Below, in pieces: positions 55,124 through 64,000 of a DNA stretch of 64,000 nucleotides. Location of the stretch: the NCBI RefSeq assembly GCF_002943465.1, contig NZ_PTQY01000007.1:62001-126000 (forward strand), in the 5' to 3' direction. A program made the translations under genes and the position numbers. The stretch comes from Rhodoferax sp. TS-BS-61-7 (GTDB taxonomy: Bacteria; Pseudomonadota; Gammaproteobacteria; Burkholderiales; Burkholderiaceae_C). The notes beneath the pieces were generated by a model that did not search any database, was not told the origin of the DNA, and saw only the letters and a list, made by a program, of their open reading frames with translations. Numbering within the stretch: position 1 is the first letter of the stretch; every line of letters starts with the position of its first letter.

Positions 55124-57836
55124 GGCCTCGGGCCCGGCTGCGGTGATCCACCGCGGCGACTACACCGCCCCCGCCTACTGGATCGACACCGTCGACCTGA
55201 GTTTTGACCTGGACCCCGCCAAAACCCGCGTGCTCAACAAGATGACGTTGCGCCGCAACCCCGATGTAGCGGCCCAGCCCCTGCGCCTGGACGGCGAAGA
55301 ACTGAACCTGGCGCGCGTGCTGGTCAATGGCCAGGGCACCAGCTTCAAGATGGAAGACGGTCAACTGGTGCTGGAAAACCTGCCCGAAGGCAGCGAACCC
55401 TTTGCGCTGGAAATCTTCACCACCTGCGCGCCCGTTAAGAACACCAAGCTCATGGGCCTGTACGTGAGCAACGAATCGTTCTTCACGCAGTGCGAGGCCG
55501 AGGGCTTTCGCCGCATCACCTACTTCCTGGACCGCCCCGATGTGATGGCCATGTACACGGTGACCCTGCGCGCCGACAAGGCCAAGTACCCCGTGCTGCT
55601 GTCCAACGGCAATCTGGTGGACAGCGGTGTGCTGGAAGATGGCCGCCACTTCGCCAAGTGGGTGGACCCGCACAAGAAACCGTCGTACCTGTTTGCGCTG
55701 GTGGCCGGCCAGTTGGTGGCGCGCGAGCAGCGCATCACCGCCCGCAATGGCAAGGACCACCTGCTGCAGGTGTTTGTGCGCCCCGGCGATCTGGACAAGA
55801 CCGAACACGCGATGAACAGCCTGATGGCCAGCGTGGCCTGGGACGAGGCGCGCTTTGGCCTGCCGCTGGACCTGGAGCGCTTCATGATCGTCGCCACCAG
55901 CGACTTCAACATGGGCGCCATGGAAAACAAGGGCCTGAACATCTTCAACACCAAGTACGTGTTGGCGAACCAGGCCACGGCGACGGACGTGGACTACAGC
56001 AACATCGAAAGCGTGGTGGGGCATGAGTACTTCCACAACTGGACCGGCAACCGCATCACCTGCCGCGACTGGTTCCAGCTGAGCCTGAAGGAAGGCCTGA
56101 CCGTCTTCCGCGACCAGGAATTCAGCCAGGACCTGTGCGCTGAGCCATCGGCCCGCGCGGTGAAGCGCATCGAAGACGTGCGCGTGCTGCGCACCGCCCA
56201 GTTCCCCGAAGACGCGGGCCCCATGGCCCACCCGGTGCGGCCCGACAGCTACATCGAGATCAACAACTTCTACACCGTCACCATTTACGAAAAAGGTGCC
56301 GAAGTGGTGCGCATGATGCAAACGCTGACAAGCCGCAAAGGCTTTGAGCAAGGCATGGCGCTGTACTTCGCGCGCTTTGACGGCCAGGCCGTGACCTGCG
56401 ATGACTTTGCCCAAAGCATTGCCGACGCCAACCCGGGCTCTGCGCTGGCCAACTTGCTGCCCCAGTTCAAGCGCTGGTATAGCCAAGCCGGCACACCCCG
56501 CCTGGCCACCCGCGGTGAATACGGCGCGGCTGCGCAGACCTACACCCTGCACTTCAGCCAAAGCTGCGCGCCCACGCCGGGCCAGGCCGGTAAAGAGCCC
56601 TTTGTCATCCCCGTGAGCCTGGGCTTGGTAGGTGCCAGCAGCGGCGCGGCCCTGCCCCTGCACGTGCAAGGCAGCAGCGTGGCCGGTGCCGACAGCCACC
56701 TCTTTGTGCTGACCGAAGCCAGCCAGAGCATCACCTTCACCGGTGTGACTGAGGAGCCCGTGCCCTCCATCCTGCGCGGCTTCTCGGCGCCCGTGGTGCT
56801 GGACTTTGACTACAGCGACGCCCAGCTGCTCACCCTGCTGGCCAACGACCCCGACCCGTTCAACCGCTGGGAAGCCGGCCAGCGCCTGGCGCTGCGCAGC
56901 GCTATCAATTCAATAGCTGCTGGCGCAGATACTACGGGCGCTACACCCCTAAATGATGCCTATATTGACGCCATGCGCGCCGTGCTGCGTCACCCCACGC
57001 TGGACGCCGCCTTCAAGGAACTGGTGCTGACCCTGCCCAGCGAAACCTACATCGCCGAGCAGCTGGACGTGGTGGACCCGCAGCGCATCCACGCCGTGCG
57101 CGACGCCATGCGCCTGCAACTGGCCACCGCCCTGCAAGCCGACTGGGAATGGGCGTTTGAAGCCCATAAAGACAACGGCGCCTACCGCCCCGACCCCGTC
57201 TCCAGCGGCCGCCGCGCCCTGGCTGGCATGGCGCTGGGTTTCCTGAACCTGGCCGCCGTGCAGAGCGCCGCTTCGACAGGCTCAGGACAGTCGGATATTT
57301 GGCCCGGCAAGACACTGCAGCGTTTCAAGGACGCGGGCAACATGACCGACCGCTTCAACGCCCTGTCTGCCCTGGTGGGCAGCGGCCATGCGCTGGCTGC
57401 GCCCGCCCTGGCGCGCTTCCACGCACTGTTCAAGGACGAAGCGCTGGTGCTGGACAAGTGGTTTGCCCTGCAAGCAGGCACCAGCGACCGCGGTGGCCAG
57501 GTGCTACCCGCCGTGCGCCAGCTGTTAGCCCACCCGGACTTCAACATCCGCAACCCCAACCGTGCACGCAGCGTCATCTTCAGCTACTGCAGCGCCAACC
57601 CCGGTGGCTTCCACCGTGCAGACGCGGCAGGGTATGTGTTCTGGGCCGACCGCGTGATGGAGCTGGACGGCATCAACCCCCAGGTAGCCGCCCGCCTGGC
57701 CCGCGCACTGGACCGCTGGAAGAAGCTGGCCGAGCCCTACCGCAGCGCTGCGCGCGAAGCGCTGGTGCGCGTGGCCGCCAAGACCGACCTCAGCAACGAT
57801 GTGCGCGAGGTGGTAGACCGCGCGCTGGCCGACTAA
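55107..57836 (+). CDS. pepN: Aminopeptidase N (M1) with two repeat-derived insertions
   Basis: A 909-residue zinc metallopeptidase. GAMENKGLN (near residue 270) and the zinc motif HEYFHNW followed by LKEGLTVFRDQEFS (residues about 305-330) are intact. The all-helical C-terminal domain carries two in-frame insertions. Residues about 598-617 (INSIAAGADTTGATPLN) are from dispersed repeat copy I, and about 721-730 (AASTGSGQSD) from a different repeat (57270-57292). Both lie outside the catalytic domain and leave it uninterrupted. The protein is slightly longer than the 870-890 residues usual for PepN. Confidence 0.96.
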   Translation: MLQLREASGPAAVIHRGDYTAPAYWIDTVDLSFDLDPAKTRVLNKMTLRRNPDVAAQPLRLDGEELNLARVLVNGQGTSFKMEDGQLVLENLPEGSEPFALEIFTTCAPVKNTKLMGLYVSNESFFTQCEAEGFRRITYFLDRPDVMAMYTVTLRADKAKYPVLLSNGNLVDSGVLEDGRHFAKWVDPHKKPSYLFALVAGQLVAREQRITARNGKDHLLQVFVRPGDLDKTEHAMNSLMASVAWDEARFGLPLDLERFMIVATSDFNMGAMENKGLNIFNTKYVLANQATATDVDYSNIESVVGHEYFHNWTGNRITCRDWFQLSLKEGLTVFRDQEFSQDLCAEPSARAVKRIEDVRVLRTAQFPEDAGPMAHPVRPDSYIEINNFYTVTIYEKGAEVVRMMQTLTSRKGFEQGMALYFARFDGQAVTCDDFAQSIADANPGSALANLLPQFKRWYSQAGTPRLATRGEYGAAAQTYTLHFSQSCAPTPGQAGKEPFVIPVSLGLVGASSGAALPLHVQGSSVAGADSHLFVLTEASQSITFTGVTEEPVPSILRGFSAPVVLDFDYSDAQLLTLLANDPDPFNRWEAGQRLALRSAINSIAAGADTTGATPLNDAYIDAMRAVLRHPTLDAAFKELVLTLPSETYIAEQLDVVDPQRIHAVRDAMRLQLATALQADWEWAFEAHKDNGAYRPDPVSSGRRALAGMALGFLNLAAVQSAASTGSGQSDIWPGKTLQRFKDAGNMTDRFNALSALVGSGHALAAPALARFHALFKDEALVLDKWFALQAGTSDRGGQVLPAVRQLLAHPDFNIRNPNRARSVIFSYCSANPGGFHRADAAGYVFWADRVMELDGINPQVAARLARALDRWKKLAEPYRSAAREALVRVAAKTDLSNDVREVVDRALAD
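56901..56955 (+). repeat. Dispersed short repeat, copy I (inside pepN, sense)
   Basis: Begins with the palindromic left end GCTATCAATTCAATAGC, then TGCTGGCGCAGATACTACGG. It is translated as IAAGADTTGATP in the same frame as the other sense copies. Confidence 0.92.
57270..57292 (+). repeat. Second repeat type inside pepN
   Basis: Contains CTTCGACAGGCTCAGGACA, a sequence known from widely dispersed repeats in many proteobacterial genomes. It is read here in frame as ASTGSGQS. It is unrelated to the copies A-K family and occurs once in the window. Confidence 0.75.
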
Positions 57837-57853
57837 ACGCACGGCACACGGCT

Positions 57854-58699
57854 ATGGCCTTCTTCGGTTTCGCGTCCCCTGCAGACAAGTTTGCGCGACG
57901 GTTTACCCCGCTGCGCGACACGGTGTACGACGCGGACGCCATGTTTAGCGGTTCTGCCATGTCAGAAGACCTGGAGGCGCTGCTACCGCTGGCAGAGAAG
58001 GTGGGCCCGGAGTCGGCCGAGCTGGCCGACCTGCTGTGGCTGCAGTTTGTGGTGTTTGCCAAACGCCAGTGGGATTCAGAGGGCCTGCCCCTGGGCATGC
58101 GCGCGCTGGCCATCCGCGAAGCGCGTGGCAGACTGACACCCACCGAGCGCTACGAGCAGCACTACGCCATCGGCAAGTCGGCCGTGCAGGCCGAGGAATA
58201 CGACACCGCCATCGAGCACCTGCAACAGGCCGCCGAATGGTCTGCGCACGCCGGCGCCACGCTGAGCCTGGAGCAGAAGCTGGGCATCCGCGAAGAGATT
58301 GGCTACGCCCTGCACGAGGCTGGCCGCTTTGCCGCGGCACTGGTTCACAACCAGCAACTGCTGGCCGATGCGCAAAGCGCCTTTGGCACGGGCACCGATG
58401 AACGCCTTTCGGGTGTTATCAACAACCTGGCGCAAAACGCTTATGAGATGGGCGACCACGCCCAAGCACAGGCCTACCTGCAGCAGCGCCTGGCGCTGGG
58501 CCAGGCCTTGCAAGACAACGACATCATTCTGGACACCCTGTTTCAGCAGGGCGTGCTGGCCCACGAGGCGGGCGACGTGGCACAGGCCCGCACCCTGTTT
58601 GAACAACGCGTGGCCATCGCCCAGGCCAGCGGCGACGATGACCTGCTGGAAGACGCACGGGCCCGGCTGGATGAATTGACCGAACGCGAGCAGGCCTAG
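57854..58699 (+). CDS. Tetratricopeptide-repeat-type protein
   Basis: A 281-residue soluble helical protein. TPR-like helix pairs run from about residue 95 to the end (AIGKSAVQAEEYDTAIEHLQ, GYALHEAGRFAAALVHNQQL, AYEMGDHAQAQAYLQQRLAL, GVLAHEAGDVAQARTLFEQR). It lies 17 bases after pepN. Such proteins are scaffolds; no partner is evident. Confidence 0.8.
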   Translation: MAFFGFASPADKFARRFTPLRDTVYDADAMFSGSAMSEDLEALLPLAEKVGPESAELADLLWLQFVVFAKRQWDSEGLPLGMRALAIREARGRLTPTERYEQHYAIGKSAVQAEEYDTAIEHLQQAAEWSAHAGATLSLEQKLGIREEIGYALHEAGRFAAALVHNQQLLADAQSAFGTGTDERLSGVINNLAQNAYEMGDHAQAQAYLQQRLALGQALQDNDIILDTLFQQGVLAHEAGDVAQARTLFEQRVAIAQASGDDDLLEDARARLDELTEREQA

Positions 58700-58741
58700 G
58701 CCGCGCGCGACCCCACCAATTTTTAAACTTAGGGATTAACC

Positions 58742-59773
58742 ATGACACAACGCATCTCGCTCACGCGCTACCTCATCGAGAAGCAGCGCGGCCACGAAGG
58801 CAACGCCAGCGCCCCCGGCGCCATTCCACCCCAGCTGCGCCTGCTGCTGGAAGTGGTGGCCCGCGCCTGCAAAAGCATCAGCCTGGCTGTGACCAAGGGC
58901 GCCCTGGGCGGCGTGCTGGGTGCGGCCGACAGCGAAAACGTGCAGGGCGAAATCCAGAAGAAGCTGGACATCATCGCCAACGAAGTGCTCATCGAAGCCA
59001 ACGAATGGGGCGGCCACCTGGCTGCCATGGCCAGCGAAGAAATGGAAGGCATCTACACCGTGCCCAACCGCTACCCGCAAGGCGAATACCTGCTCATGTT
59101 TGACCCACTGGACGGATCCAGCAACATCGACGTGAACGTCAGCATCGGCACCATCTTCAGCGTGCTGCTCAAATCGCCCGAAGGCCCCGCCGTGAGCGAG
59201 CAAGACTTTTTGCAACCCGGCACCCAACAAGTGGCTGCGGGCTACTGCATTTACGGCCCGCAAACCACGCTGGTACTGACCGTGGGCGACGGCGTGGCCA
59301 TGTTCACGCTGGACCGCGAGCAGGGCTCGTTTGTGCTGACGCAGGAAGATGTGCGCGTGCCCGAAGACACGCAGGAATTTGCCGTCAACATGAGCAATAT
59401 GCGCCACTGGGACGAGCCCGTGAAGCGCTACATCGACGAATGCCTGCAGGGCAAAGACGGCCCGCGTGGCAAAGACTTCAACATGCGCTGGATTGCCAGC
59501 ATGGTGGCCGATGTGCACCGCATCCTGACGCGCGGCGGCGTCTTCATGTACCCCTGGGACAAGCGCGAACCCGAGAAGCCAGGCAAGCTGCGCCTGATGT
59601 ACGAAGCCAACCCCATGGGCTGGCTGATCGAACAAGCCGGCGGCGCCGCCACCGACGGCCGCCAACGCATTCTGGACATCCAGCCCACCAAGCTGCACCA
59701 GCGCGTGAGCGTGTTCCTGGGATCGAAAAACGAGGTGGAACGCGCCACGCGCTACCACTCGGAAGCAGCCTGA
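58742..59773 (+). CDS. fbp: Fructose-1,6-bisphosphatase class I
   Basis: A 343-residue metal-dependent phosphatase of gluconeogenesis. Visible are the metal site [20 protein letters not shown], the acidic EEMEGIY segment and the substrate-binding [27 protein letters not shown] precedes the ATG. It is followed by tRNA-Thr. Confidence 0.97.
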   Translation: MTQRISLTRYLIEKQRGHEGNASAPGAIPPQLRLLLEVVARACKSISLAVTKGALGGVLGAADSENVQGEIQKKLDIIANEVLIEANEWGGHLAAMASEEMEGIYTVPNRYPQGEYLLMFDPLDGSSNIDVNVSIGTIFSVLLKSPEGPAVSEQDFLQPGTQQVAAGYCIYGPQTTLVLTVGDGVAMFTLDREQGSFVLTQEDVRVPEDTQEFAVNMSNMRHWDEPVKRYIDECLQGKDGPRGKDFNMRWIASMVADVHRILTRGGVFMYPWDKREPEKPGKLRLMYEANPMGWLIEQAGGAATDGRQRILDIQPTKLHQRVSVFLGSKNEVERATRYHSEAA

Positions 59774-59810
59774 TCCTGAGAGGCGGCTCGCTATAATTGC
59801 AGGCTTAGTT

Positions 59811-59886
59811 GCCGGTGTAGCTCAGTCGGTAGAGCAGCTCATTCGTAATGAGAAGGTCGGGTGTTCGATTCATCTTTCCGGCACCA
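59811..59886 (+). tRNA. tRNA-Thr (CGT)
   Basis: A 76-base cloverleaf with encoded CCA and anticodon CGT in loop TTCGTAA. The acceptor stem GCCGGTG/TTCCGGC has a T-T mismatch at the sixth pair and a G-T at the seventh, and the T-stem has two G-T pairs. The gene is still foldable. Confidence 0.95.
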
Positions 59887-59892
59887 AATTTG

Positions 59893-59925
59893 AAAGCCCC
59901 TCGCTTTAACAGCGAGGGGCTTTTT
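59893..59925 (+). terminator. Terminator after tRNA-Thr
   Basis: AAGCCCCTCGCT pairs with AGCGAGGGGCTT across TTAAC and is followed by TTTTT. Confidence 0.92.
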
Positions 59926-59945
59926 CACAGAAAGAGGCTGACGTT

Positions 59946-60164
59946 ATGCGTGCCCTATTTGGAATAGCAAGCCTGCTCATCGTGCTCGCCATCGTCGGCG
60001 TGCTGGCCAAAAAACAGCTGGGCGGCACGGCCAGCGTGGCCCCGGGTGCCACGCCGGGGGCGAGCCCGCAGCAGCAGAGCCAGCAAATACAGCAGCAGAT
60101 CAAACAAACGGTAGAGGGCGCGATGCAACAGGCGCGGCCCATGCCGGAAGACACCCCCAAGTAA
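59946..60164 (+). CDS. Small one-helix membrane protein
   Basis: A 72-residue protein with an N-terminal hydrophobic helix (residues 4-21). A Gln-rich (QQQSQQIQQQIKQ) helix and a polar tail ending PEDTPK follow. It lies 12 bases before the YdcF-type gene and may be in the same operon. Such small proteins are common in this family of bacteria and have no assigned role. Confidence 0.65.
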   Translation: MRALFGIASLLIVLAIVGVLAKKQLGGTASVAPGATPGASPQQQSQQIQQQIKQTVEGAMQQARPMPEDTPK

Positions 60165-60176
60165 GTCCACCACCCC

Positions 60177-60947
60177 ATGTTTATTGCTTCCAAAATTCTG
60201 GCCCTGATTACCCAGCCCCTGCTGTGGGTGTTTGTTTTGCTGCTGCTGAGCCTGCTGGTGCTGCGGCGCTGGCCGCGCGCGGGCCGGCGGCTGGTGGGCA
60301 CGGCGCTGGCGGTGCTGGTGCTGATGGCCTGGAAGCCCTTGCCCGAGGCCATCATTCGCCAGTTGGAAAGCCGCTACCCCGAGATGGCGCCCAACGCCAA
60401 GCTGGAGGGTTATGTGGGCGTGGTGGTGCTGGGCGGGGCCACGGAGTCGGGCCGCACGCAAATGGCCCATGTGCAACCCATGCTGAACGACGCGGCCGAG
60501 CGCATGACGGGCACGGTGGCGGTACTGCGTGCCAACCCCCAATTGCGCGTGTTGTTTACCGGGGGCGAGGGTGCGCTGATGGGCGTTGGCCAATCGGAGG
60601 CCGAGCGCGCCAAGATGTTCTTCGACAGCCTGGGGCTGAGCGGACCCCAGGTGCAGTACGAGTCCGCCTCGCGCAACACTTACGAGAACGCGGTGCTGAC
60701 GGCCAAGCTACAGGGCGTGGATCCCACGCAGCGCTGGCTGCTGGTGACCTCGGCTTGGCACATGCCGCGCTCCATGGCCACGTTCGCCAAGGCCGGGTGG
60801 AATGTCACAGCGTATCCGGTGGACTTTCGTACCGGAGACAGCAGTGACTGGCTGGATTTCTCAATGGCGGGTGGCGCCGTGGAATGGCAACTGGCATTGC
60901 ACGAACTGGTGGGCCTGCTGGCCTACAAGCTCACCGGGCGCTTGTAG
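60177..60947 (+). CDS. YdcF/ElyC family membrane protein (DUF218)
   Basis: A 256-residue protein with two N-terminal membrane helices (about 5-50) and a periplasmic DUF218 domain. The motifs VVVLGGATES, LFTGGEGAL, and WLLVTSAWHMPRSM are family-specific. Relatives such as ElyC and SanA affect envelope or peptidoglycan integrity; the molecular activity is unclear. Confidence 0.9.
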   Translation: MFIASKILALITQPLLWVFVLLLLSLLVLRRWPRAGRRLVGTALAVLVLMAWKPLPEAIIRQLESRYPEMAPNAKLEGYVGVVVLGGATESGRTQMAHVQPMLNDAAERMTGTVAVLRANPQLRVLFTGGEGALMGVGQSEAERAKMFFDSLGLSGPQVQYESASRNTYENAVLTAKLQGVDPTQRWLLVTSAWHMPRSMATFAKAGWNVTAYPVDFRTGDSSDWLDFSMAGGAVEWQLALHELVGLLAYKLTGRL

Positions 60948-60960
60948 CCAGCGTAGCGCC

Positions 60961-62262
60961 TCAGTCGTTGAGGGTACGGCGGGCGCGCACTTTGTCGATG
61001 CGGCGGCCTTCCAGTGCCACCACTTCAAACAACCAATGCGCGCACACAATGTGCGCGCCCTGCGCGGGCAGGTTGCCCGACACGGCCATCAGCAAGCCCG
61101 CCAGCGTGTTGTAACGGCCACGCTCCTCGTCGGGCAGGTCGTCTTCAATCTCCAGCCGCGCTTTGAGTTCGCTCAGCGGCATCAGGCCATCGAGCATCCA
61201 GGAGCCATCGTCTTGCTGCACGGCCCAGGCTTCGGTTTGTGCGTCGGGTTGCAGCTCGCCAGTAATGGCTTCCAGCAGGTCGTGTGGGGTGATGAGGCCC
61301 TGCACCACGCCGTATTCGTCCACCACAAACACCATGCGTGCCGACTTGACGCGGAACTGCTCGATGAGCTCCATGCCACTCAGCGTCTCGGGCACAAACA
61401 CGGCTGGCTCCACCAGCGACTCGACAGAATCCTGGTGCGCAGCACCCGTGGCCAGCAAGCGTGCCACGCTGATGATGCCCACCACGTTGTCCAGTGAGTC
61501 GCGGCACACGGGATACCAGGAATGCCCGCCATGCGCAGCATTCGACCCGGCCTGCGCCAGGCATTCGGCCACGGTGTTGGTGGCCTCCAGCCAGGCAATG
61601 TCGGTGCGCGGCAGCATCATGGAGGTGAGGTGGCGGTCGTCCAGGTGGAAGACGTTGCGCACCATCTGGTGTTCGTGTTCTTCGATGATGCCGGCGTCCA
61701 CGCCCTCTTCCAGGCTGGCAGAGATTTCGGCCTCGGTCACGGCGCGGGTGTCGGTGGTGTCGATGCGCAGCAGCTTGAGCATGCCGTGGGTGCACATGGA
61801 CAGCAGGCGCACAAAAGGCTTGGCACCGGTGGCCACCCAGGTCATCGGCAGGGCCACCACACGGGCCACGGTTTCGGGGTAGAGCTGGCCAATGCGCTTG
61901 GGCACCAGCTCGCCAAACAAAATGGTGATGAAGGTGATGACGGTGACCACAATGGCCGTGGCCGAGATTTCAGCGGCGCGGTCAGACAGGGTGATGGTGG
62001 ACTGCAGCCAAGCCGCCAGGCCGTCGCTAAAGGCGGCCTCGCCCACGATGCCGTTGAGCATGCCAATGGAGGTGATGCCCACCTGTACGGACGATAAAAA
62101 CTGGGTGGGGTTGTCCATCAGGGCCAGGGCGGCCTTGGCGCCCTTGTCACCGGCCTCGGCCATGGTTTGCAGCCGTACCTTGCGGCTGGCGGTGAGCGCC
62201 AGCTCAGACATGGCGAAGGCGCCATTCAACAAAGTCAGCACGATGATCAGCAAAAAATCCAT
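60961..62262 (-). CDS. CorC/CNNM-type transporter-associated protein (hemolysin family)
   Basis: A 433-residue membrane protein. An N-terminal CNNM (DUF21) domain of about four helices (SELALTASRKVRLQTM, LSSVQVGITSIGMLNG) is followed by two CBS domains (about 215-330) and a CorC_HlyC C-terminal domain. Proteins of this type are linked to Mg2+/Co2+ efflux. The start at 62262 gives the usual first helix. It is divergent from apaH. Confidence 0.92.
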   Translation of the reverse strand: MDFLLIIVLTLLNGAFAMSELALTASRKVRLQTMAEAGDKGAKAALALMDNPTQFLSSVQVGITSIGMLNGIVGEAAFSDGLAAWLQSTITLSDRAAEISATAIVVTVITFITILFGELVPKRIGQLYPETVARVVALPMTWVATGAKPFVRLLSMCTHGMLKLLRIDTTDTRAVTEAEISASLEEGVDAGIIEEHEHQMVRNVFHLDDRHLTSMMLPRTDIAWLEATNTVAECLAQAGSNAAHGGHSWYPVCRDSLDNVVGIISVARLLATGAAHQDSVESLVEPAVFVPETLSGMELIEQFRVKSARMVFVVDEYGVVQGLITPHDLLEAITGELQPDAQTEAWAVQQDDGSWMLDGLMPLSELKARLEIEDDLPDEERGRYNTLAGLLMAVSGNLPAQGAHIVCAHWLFEVVALEGRRIDKVRARRTLND

Positions 62263-62286
62263 GGAACCCAAGCGAGAATGAACACC

Positions 62287-63144
62287 ATGGCAATGTACCT
62301 TATCGGCGATGTGCAGGGCTGCGACGCAGCGCTGGCGCAGCTGACCCAACGCATCGACTTCTCCCCCAGCCGCGACACGCTCTACCTGCTGGGCGACCTG
62401 GTAAACCGCGGGCCCGATTCGGCTGGGGTGCTGCGTCGGCTGATGGGCTACGGCGCATCGGCTCGCTGCCTGCTAGGCAACCACGACCTGCACTTGCTGG
62501 CCGTGGCCCACGGCGTACGCAAGCCCGGCCGCCACGACACGCTGGACGACCTGCTGGCCGCCCCCGACCGCCCCGCCCTGCTGGACTGGCTGCGCCAACA
62601 GCGCATGGCGATGCTGGAGCGGGTTGGCGATTCAGACCTATTAATGGTGCACGCCGGCGTATTACCTGCGTGGACAGCTACCAAAACCATAGCACTGGCG
62701 GCGGAAGTGGAGGCCGTGCTGCGCTCGGACGCGGTGGGCGCCTTCTTCCACGCCATGTATGGCAACGCCCCCGATGCATGGAGCGACAACTTGGCGGGCA
62801 TAGAGCGGCTGCGCGTGATCGTGAACGCGCTGACCCGCATGCGCTTTTGTACGCCCGAAGGCGCCATGGAGTTCGCGACCTCCGGCCCGGCGGACCAGGC
62901 ACCAGAGGGCTACCTGCCTTGGTACGAGGCGCCCGGACGCCAGACGGCGGAAGTGACCGTGGCGTTTGGCCACTGGTCTACGTTGGGCTGGTTGGACCGG
63001 CCCGATGTGCTGGCGCTGGACACCGGCTGTGTGTGGGGCGGCTGCCTCAGCGCGCTGCGTGTGGAGCCCGGTGCGGCGGGTGCACCGTGGCGCACCGAGC
63101 TGCTGCAGGTGCACTGCGAGCAGTCACAAAAACCCGGGGACTAA
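62287..63144 (+). CDS. apaH: Bis(5'-nucleosyl)-tetraphosphatase (symmetrical)
   Basis: A 285-residue metallophosphatase that cleaves Ap4A to two ADP. The motifs GDVQGC, GDLVNRG, GNHD and VHAGV are complete. ATG 62278 is an alternative start. Codons near 62640-62690 are unusually AT-rich (CTA, TTA, GTA, ATA) compared with the rest, where a partial dispersed-repeat-like sequence occurs. Confidence 0.96.
   Translation: MAMYLIGDVQGCDAALAQLTQRIDFSPSRDTLYLLGDLVNRGPDSAGVLRRLMGYGASARCLLGNHDLHLLAVAHGVRKPGRHDTLDDLLAAPDRPALLDWLRQQRMAMLERVGDSDLLMVHAGVLPAWTATKTIALAAEVEAVLRSDAVGAFFHAMYGNAPDAWSDNLAGIERLRVIVNALTRMRFCTPEGAMEFATSGPADQAPEGYLPWYEAPGRQTAEVTVAFGHWSTLGWLDRPDVLALDTGCVWGGCLSALRVEPGAAGAPWRTELLQVHCEQSQKPGD
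62657..62693 (-). repeat. Possible degenerate dispersed repeat (copy J) inside apaH
   Basis: On the minus strand GCTATGGTTTTGGTAGCTG matches the left end of the repeat and is followed by ACGCAGG. The right half does not match and the translated part overlaps conserved ApaH residues. Doubtful. Confidence 0.3.
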
Positions 63145-63154
63145 AACGGCAAAC

Positions 63155-63183
63155 AAAAACGGCGCACCAGGCGCCGTTTTTGT
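63155..63183. terminator. Bidirectional terminator between apaH and the helicase gene
   Basis: AAAAACGGCGC pairs with GCGCCGTTTTT across a short loop, with A/T runs on both sides that serve both strands. Confidence 0.9.
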
Positions 63184-63199
63184 TGGAAAGCTGAAATGC

Positions 63200-64000
63200 T
63201 TATTCTGATTTGAACAGCGCCGCCACCTTGCGTTTGGGCTTGATGTTGGCAGAGATGCTGCGCGTAGTGGGACGGGCCGAGGCCTCCCACGAAGGCGCGG
63301 CTTCGGGCGCTGCGCTGGGCTCGTAGGGCTTGTCAAAAAACGGATCGCGCGAGGCTTGTACCGGGCGGTTGTAGTCGTTGCGTGGAGCGCGGGGCACACG
63401 CACACGGTCGCTGTCGTCACGCGGGCCACGGCCTTCGCCGCGTCCGGCGCTGCGGCCGTTGTCGCTCACCGCACTGCCGTCTTCGTGGTACATGCGGCGG
63501 CCATCGTTGATGCGACCTTGCTTGCGAATGTCGGGCTGGTCTTCTTCAAACTCCACCGCTTCAAGCTCGATCTTGGTCTTGATCAGCTTCTCGATGTCGG
63601 CCAGCAGGCGGGCGTCGTTGCCACCGCCCACAAAGGTCACAGCCAGGCCAGAGGCGCCAGCGCGGCCAGTGCGGCCAATGCGGTGCACATAGTCTTCGGC
63701 GTTGAACGGGATGTCGAAGTTGAACACCGCGGGCACGTCCTTGATGTCCAGACCGCGGGCGGCCACATCGGTACACACCAGCAGGTCCACTTCGCCTTTT
63801 TTGAAGGACTCCAGCGCTTTCAGGCGCTCGTCCTGGCTCTTGTCACCGTGCAGTGCGGCGGTCTTCAGGCCTTCGCGCTCCAGCGAACGGGCCAGGCGGG
63901 CGCAGCCCAGCTTGCTGTTCACAAACACAAAGGCCTGCTTCATGCCGCGGGTCTTCAGGATCTGGTGCAGGGCGTGGCGCTTGTTGTCTTCGCCCACGCT
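63200..64000 (-). CDS. DEAD-box RNA helicase, C-terminal part (RhlE type)
   Basis: The 5' part lies beyond the right window edge; about 267 residues are visible. The helicase C domain shows FVFVNSKLGCARLARSLE, CTDVAARGLDIKDV (motif V) and HRIGRTGRAG (motif VI). An Arg/Asp/Gly-rich tail and a basic end (KPKRKVAALFKSE) follow. Such RhlE-like helicases remodel RNA during ribosome assembly or cold adaptation. Confidence 0.92.
   Translation of the reverse strand, partial: SVGEDNKRHALHQILKTRGMKQAFVFVNSKLGCARLARSLEREGLKTAALHGDKSQDERLKALESFKKGEVDLLVCTDVAARGLDIKDVPAVFNFDIPFNAEDYVHRIGRTGRAGASGLAVTFVGGGNDARLLADIEKLIKTKIELEAVEFEEDQPDIRKQGRINDGRRMYHEDGSAVSDNGRSAGRGEGRGPRDDSDRVRVPRAPRNDYNRPVQASRDPFFDKPYEPSAAPEAAPSWEASARPTTRSISANIKPKRKVAALFKSE

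Overview
The window is about 64 kb of GC-rich, gene-dense chromosome with the gene content and synteny of a betaproteobacterium of the family Comamonadaceae (Rhodoferax-like). The reasons are the pcm-rhodanese-tolC-waaA block, the folC-SPOR-cvpA-purF-metZ-gltX operon, the RND and LPS genes, and a characteristic short dispersed repeat. No species can be assigned from sequence alone.

Layout. 0-11 kb: three consecutive ABC importers. These are a zinc/manganese-type system, a family-5 (Dpp/Nik/opine-type) system with a fused double ATPase, and a cobalamin-riboswitch-controlled BtuDFC-like system. 11-19.4 kb: a small membrane protein, msrA, a TetR regulator with an RND efflux pair, then pcm, rhodanese and a TolC-type outer-membrane channel. 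19.5-23.2 kb (minus strand): LPS genes waaA, waaC and a phosphomannomutase/phosphoglucomutase. 23.4-27 kb: alkylation repair (Ada/AlkA fusion, ogt), an EamA exporter and a DUF1345 protein. 27-29.7 kb: a decayed Mu-like phage fragment (Com zinc finger plus a frameshifted Dam-type methylase) and an AT-richer FkbM methyltransferase. 30-30.8 kb: five tRNA genes in which a Glu-Asp unit is tandemly duplicated. 30.8-37.6 kb: the gltX-metZ-purF-cvpA-SPOR-folC operon. 37.7-40 kb: an arsC-like gene, ppnP and argG. 40-42.2 kb: a BRO-N/RhuM accessory pair. 42.4-64 kb: housekeeping genes including murB, yajQ, plsY, ybaK, an acyl-CoA synthetase, prfB with its programmed frameshift, pepN, fbp, tRNA-Thr, a CorC-type protein, apaH and part of a DEAD-box helicase.

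The most unusual signal is a family of short repeats, with a core of roughly 36 bp and a full length of roughly 50-70 bp. Ten clear copies and one doubtful copy occur in the window. Five are intergenic and five lie in frame inside conserved genes (waaA, folC, pepN and twice in one acyl-CoA synthetase), where they add peptides without breaking the reading frame. All sense-orientation copies use the same, only open, sense frame. At least two intergenic copies appear to provide the ribosome binding site of the next gene. This resembles the logic of Rickettsia palindromic elements in an unrelated lineage. A second, different repeat type is also inserted in frame in pepN.

All functional calls are from reading the sequence and knowledge of protein families. 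No database search was run.
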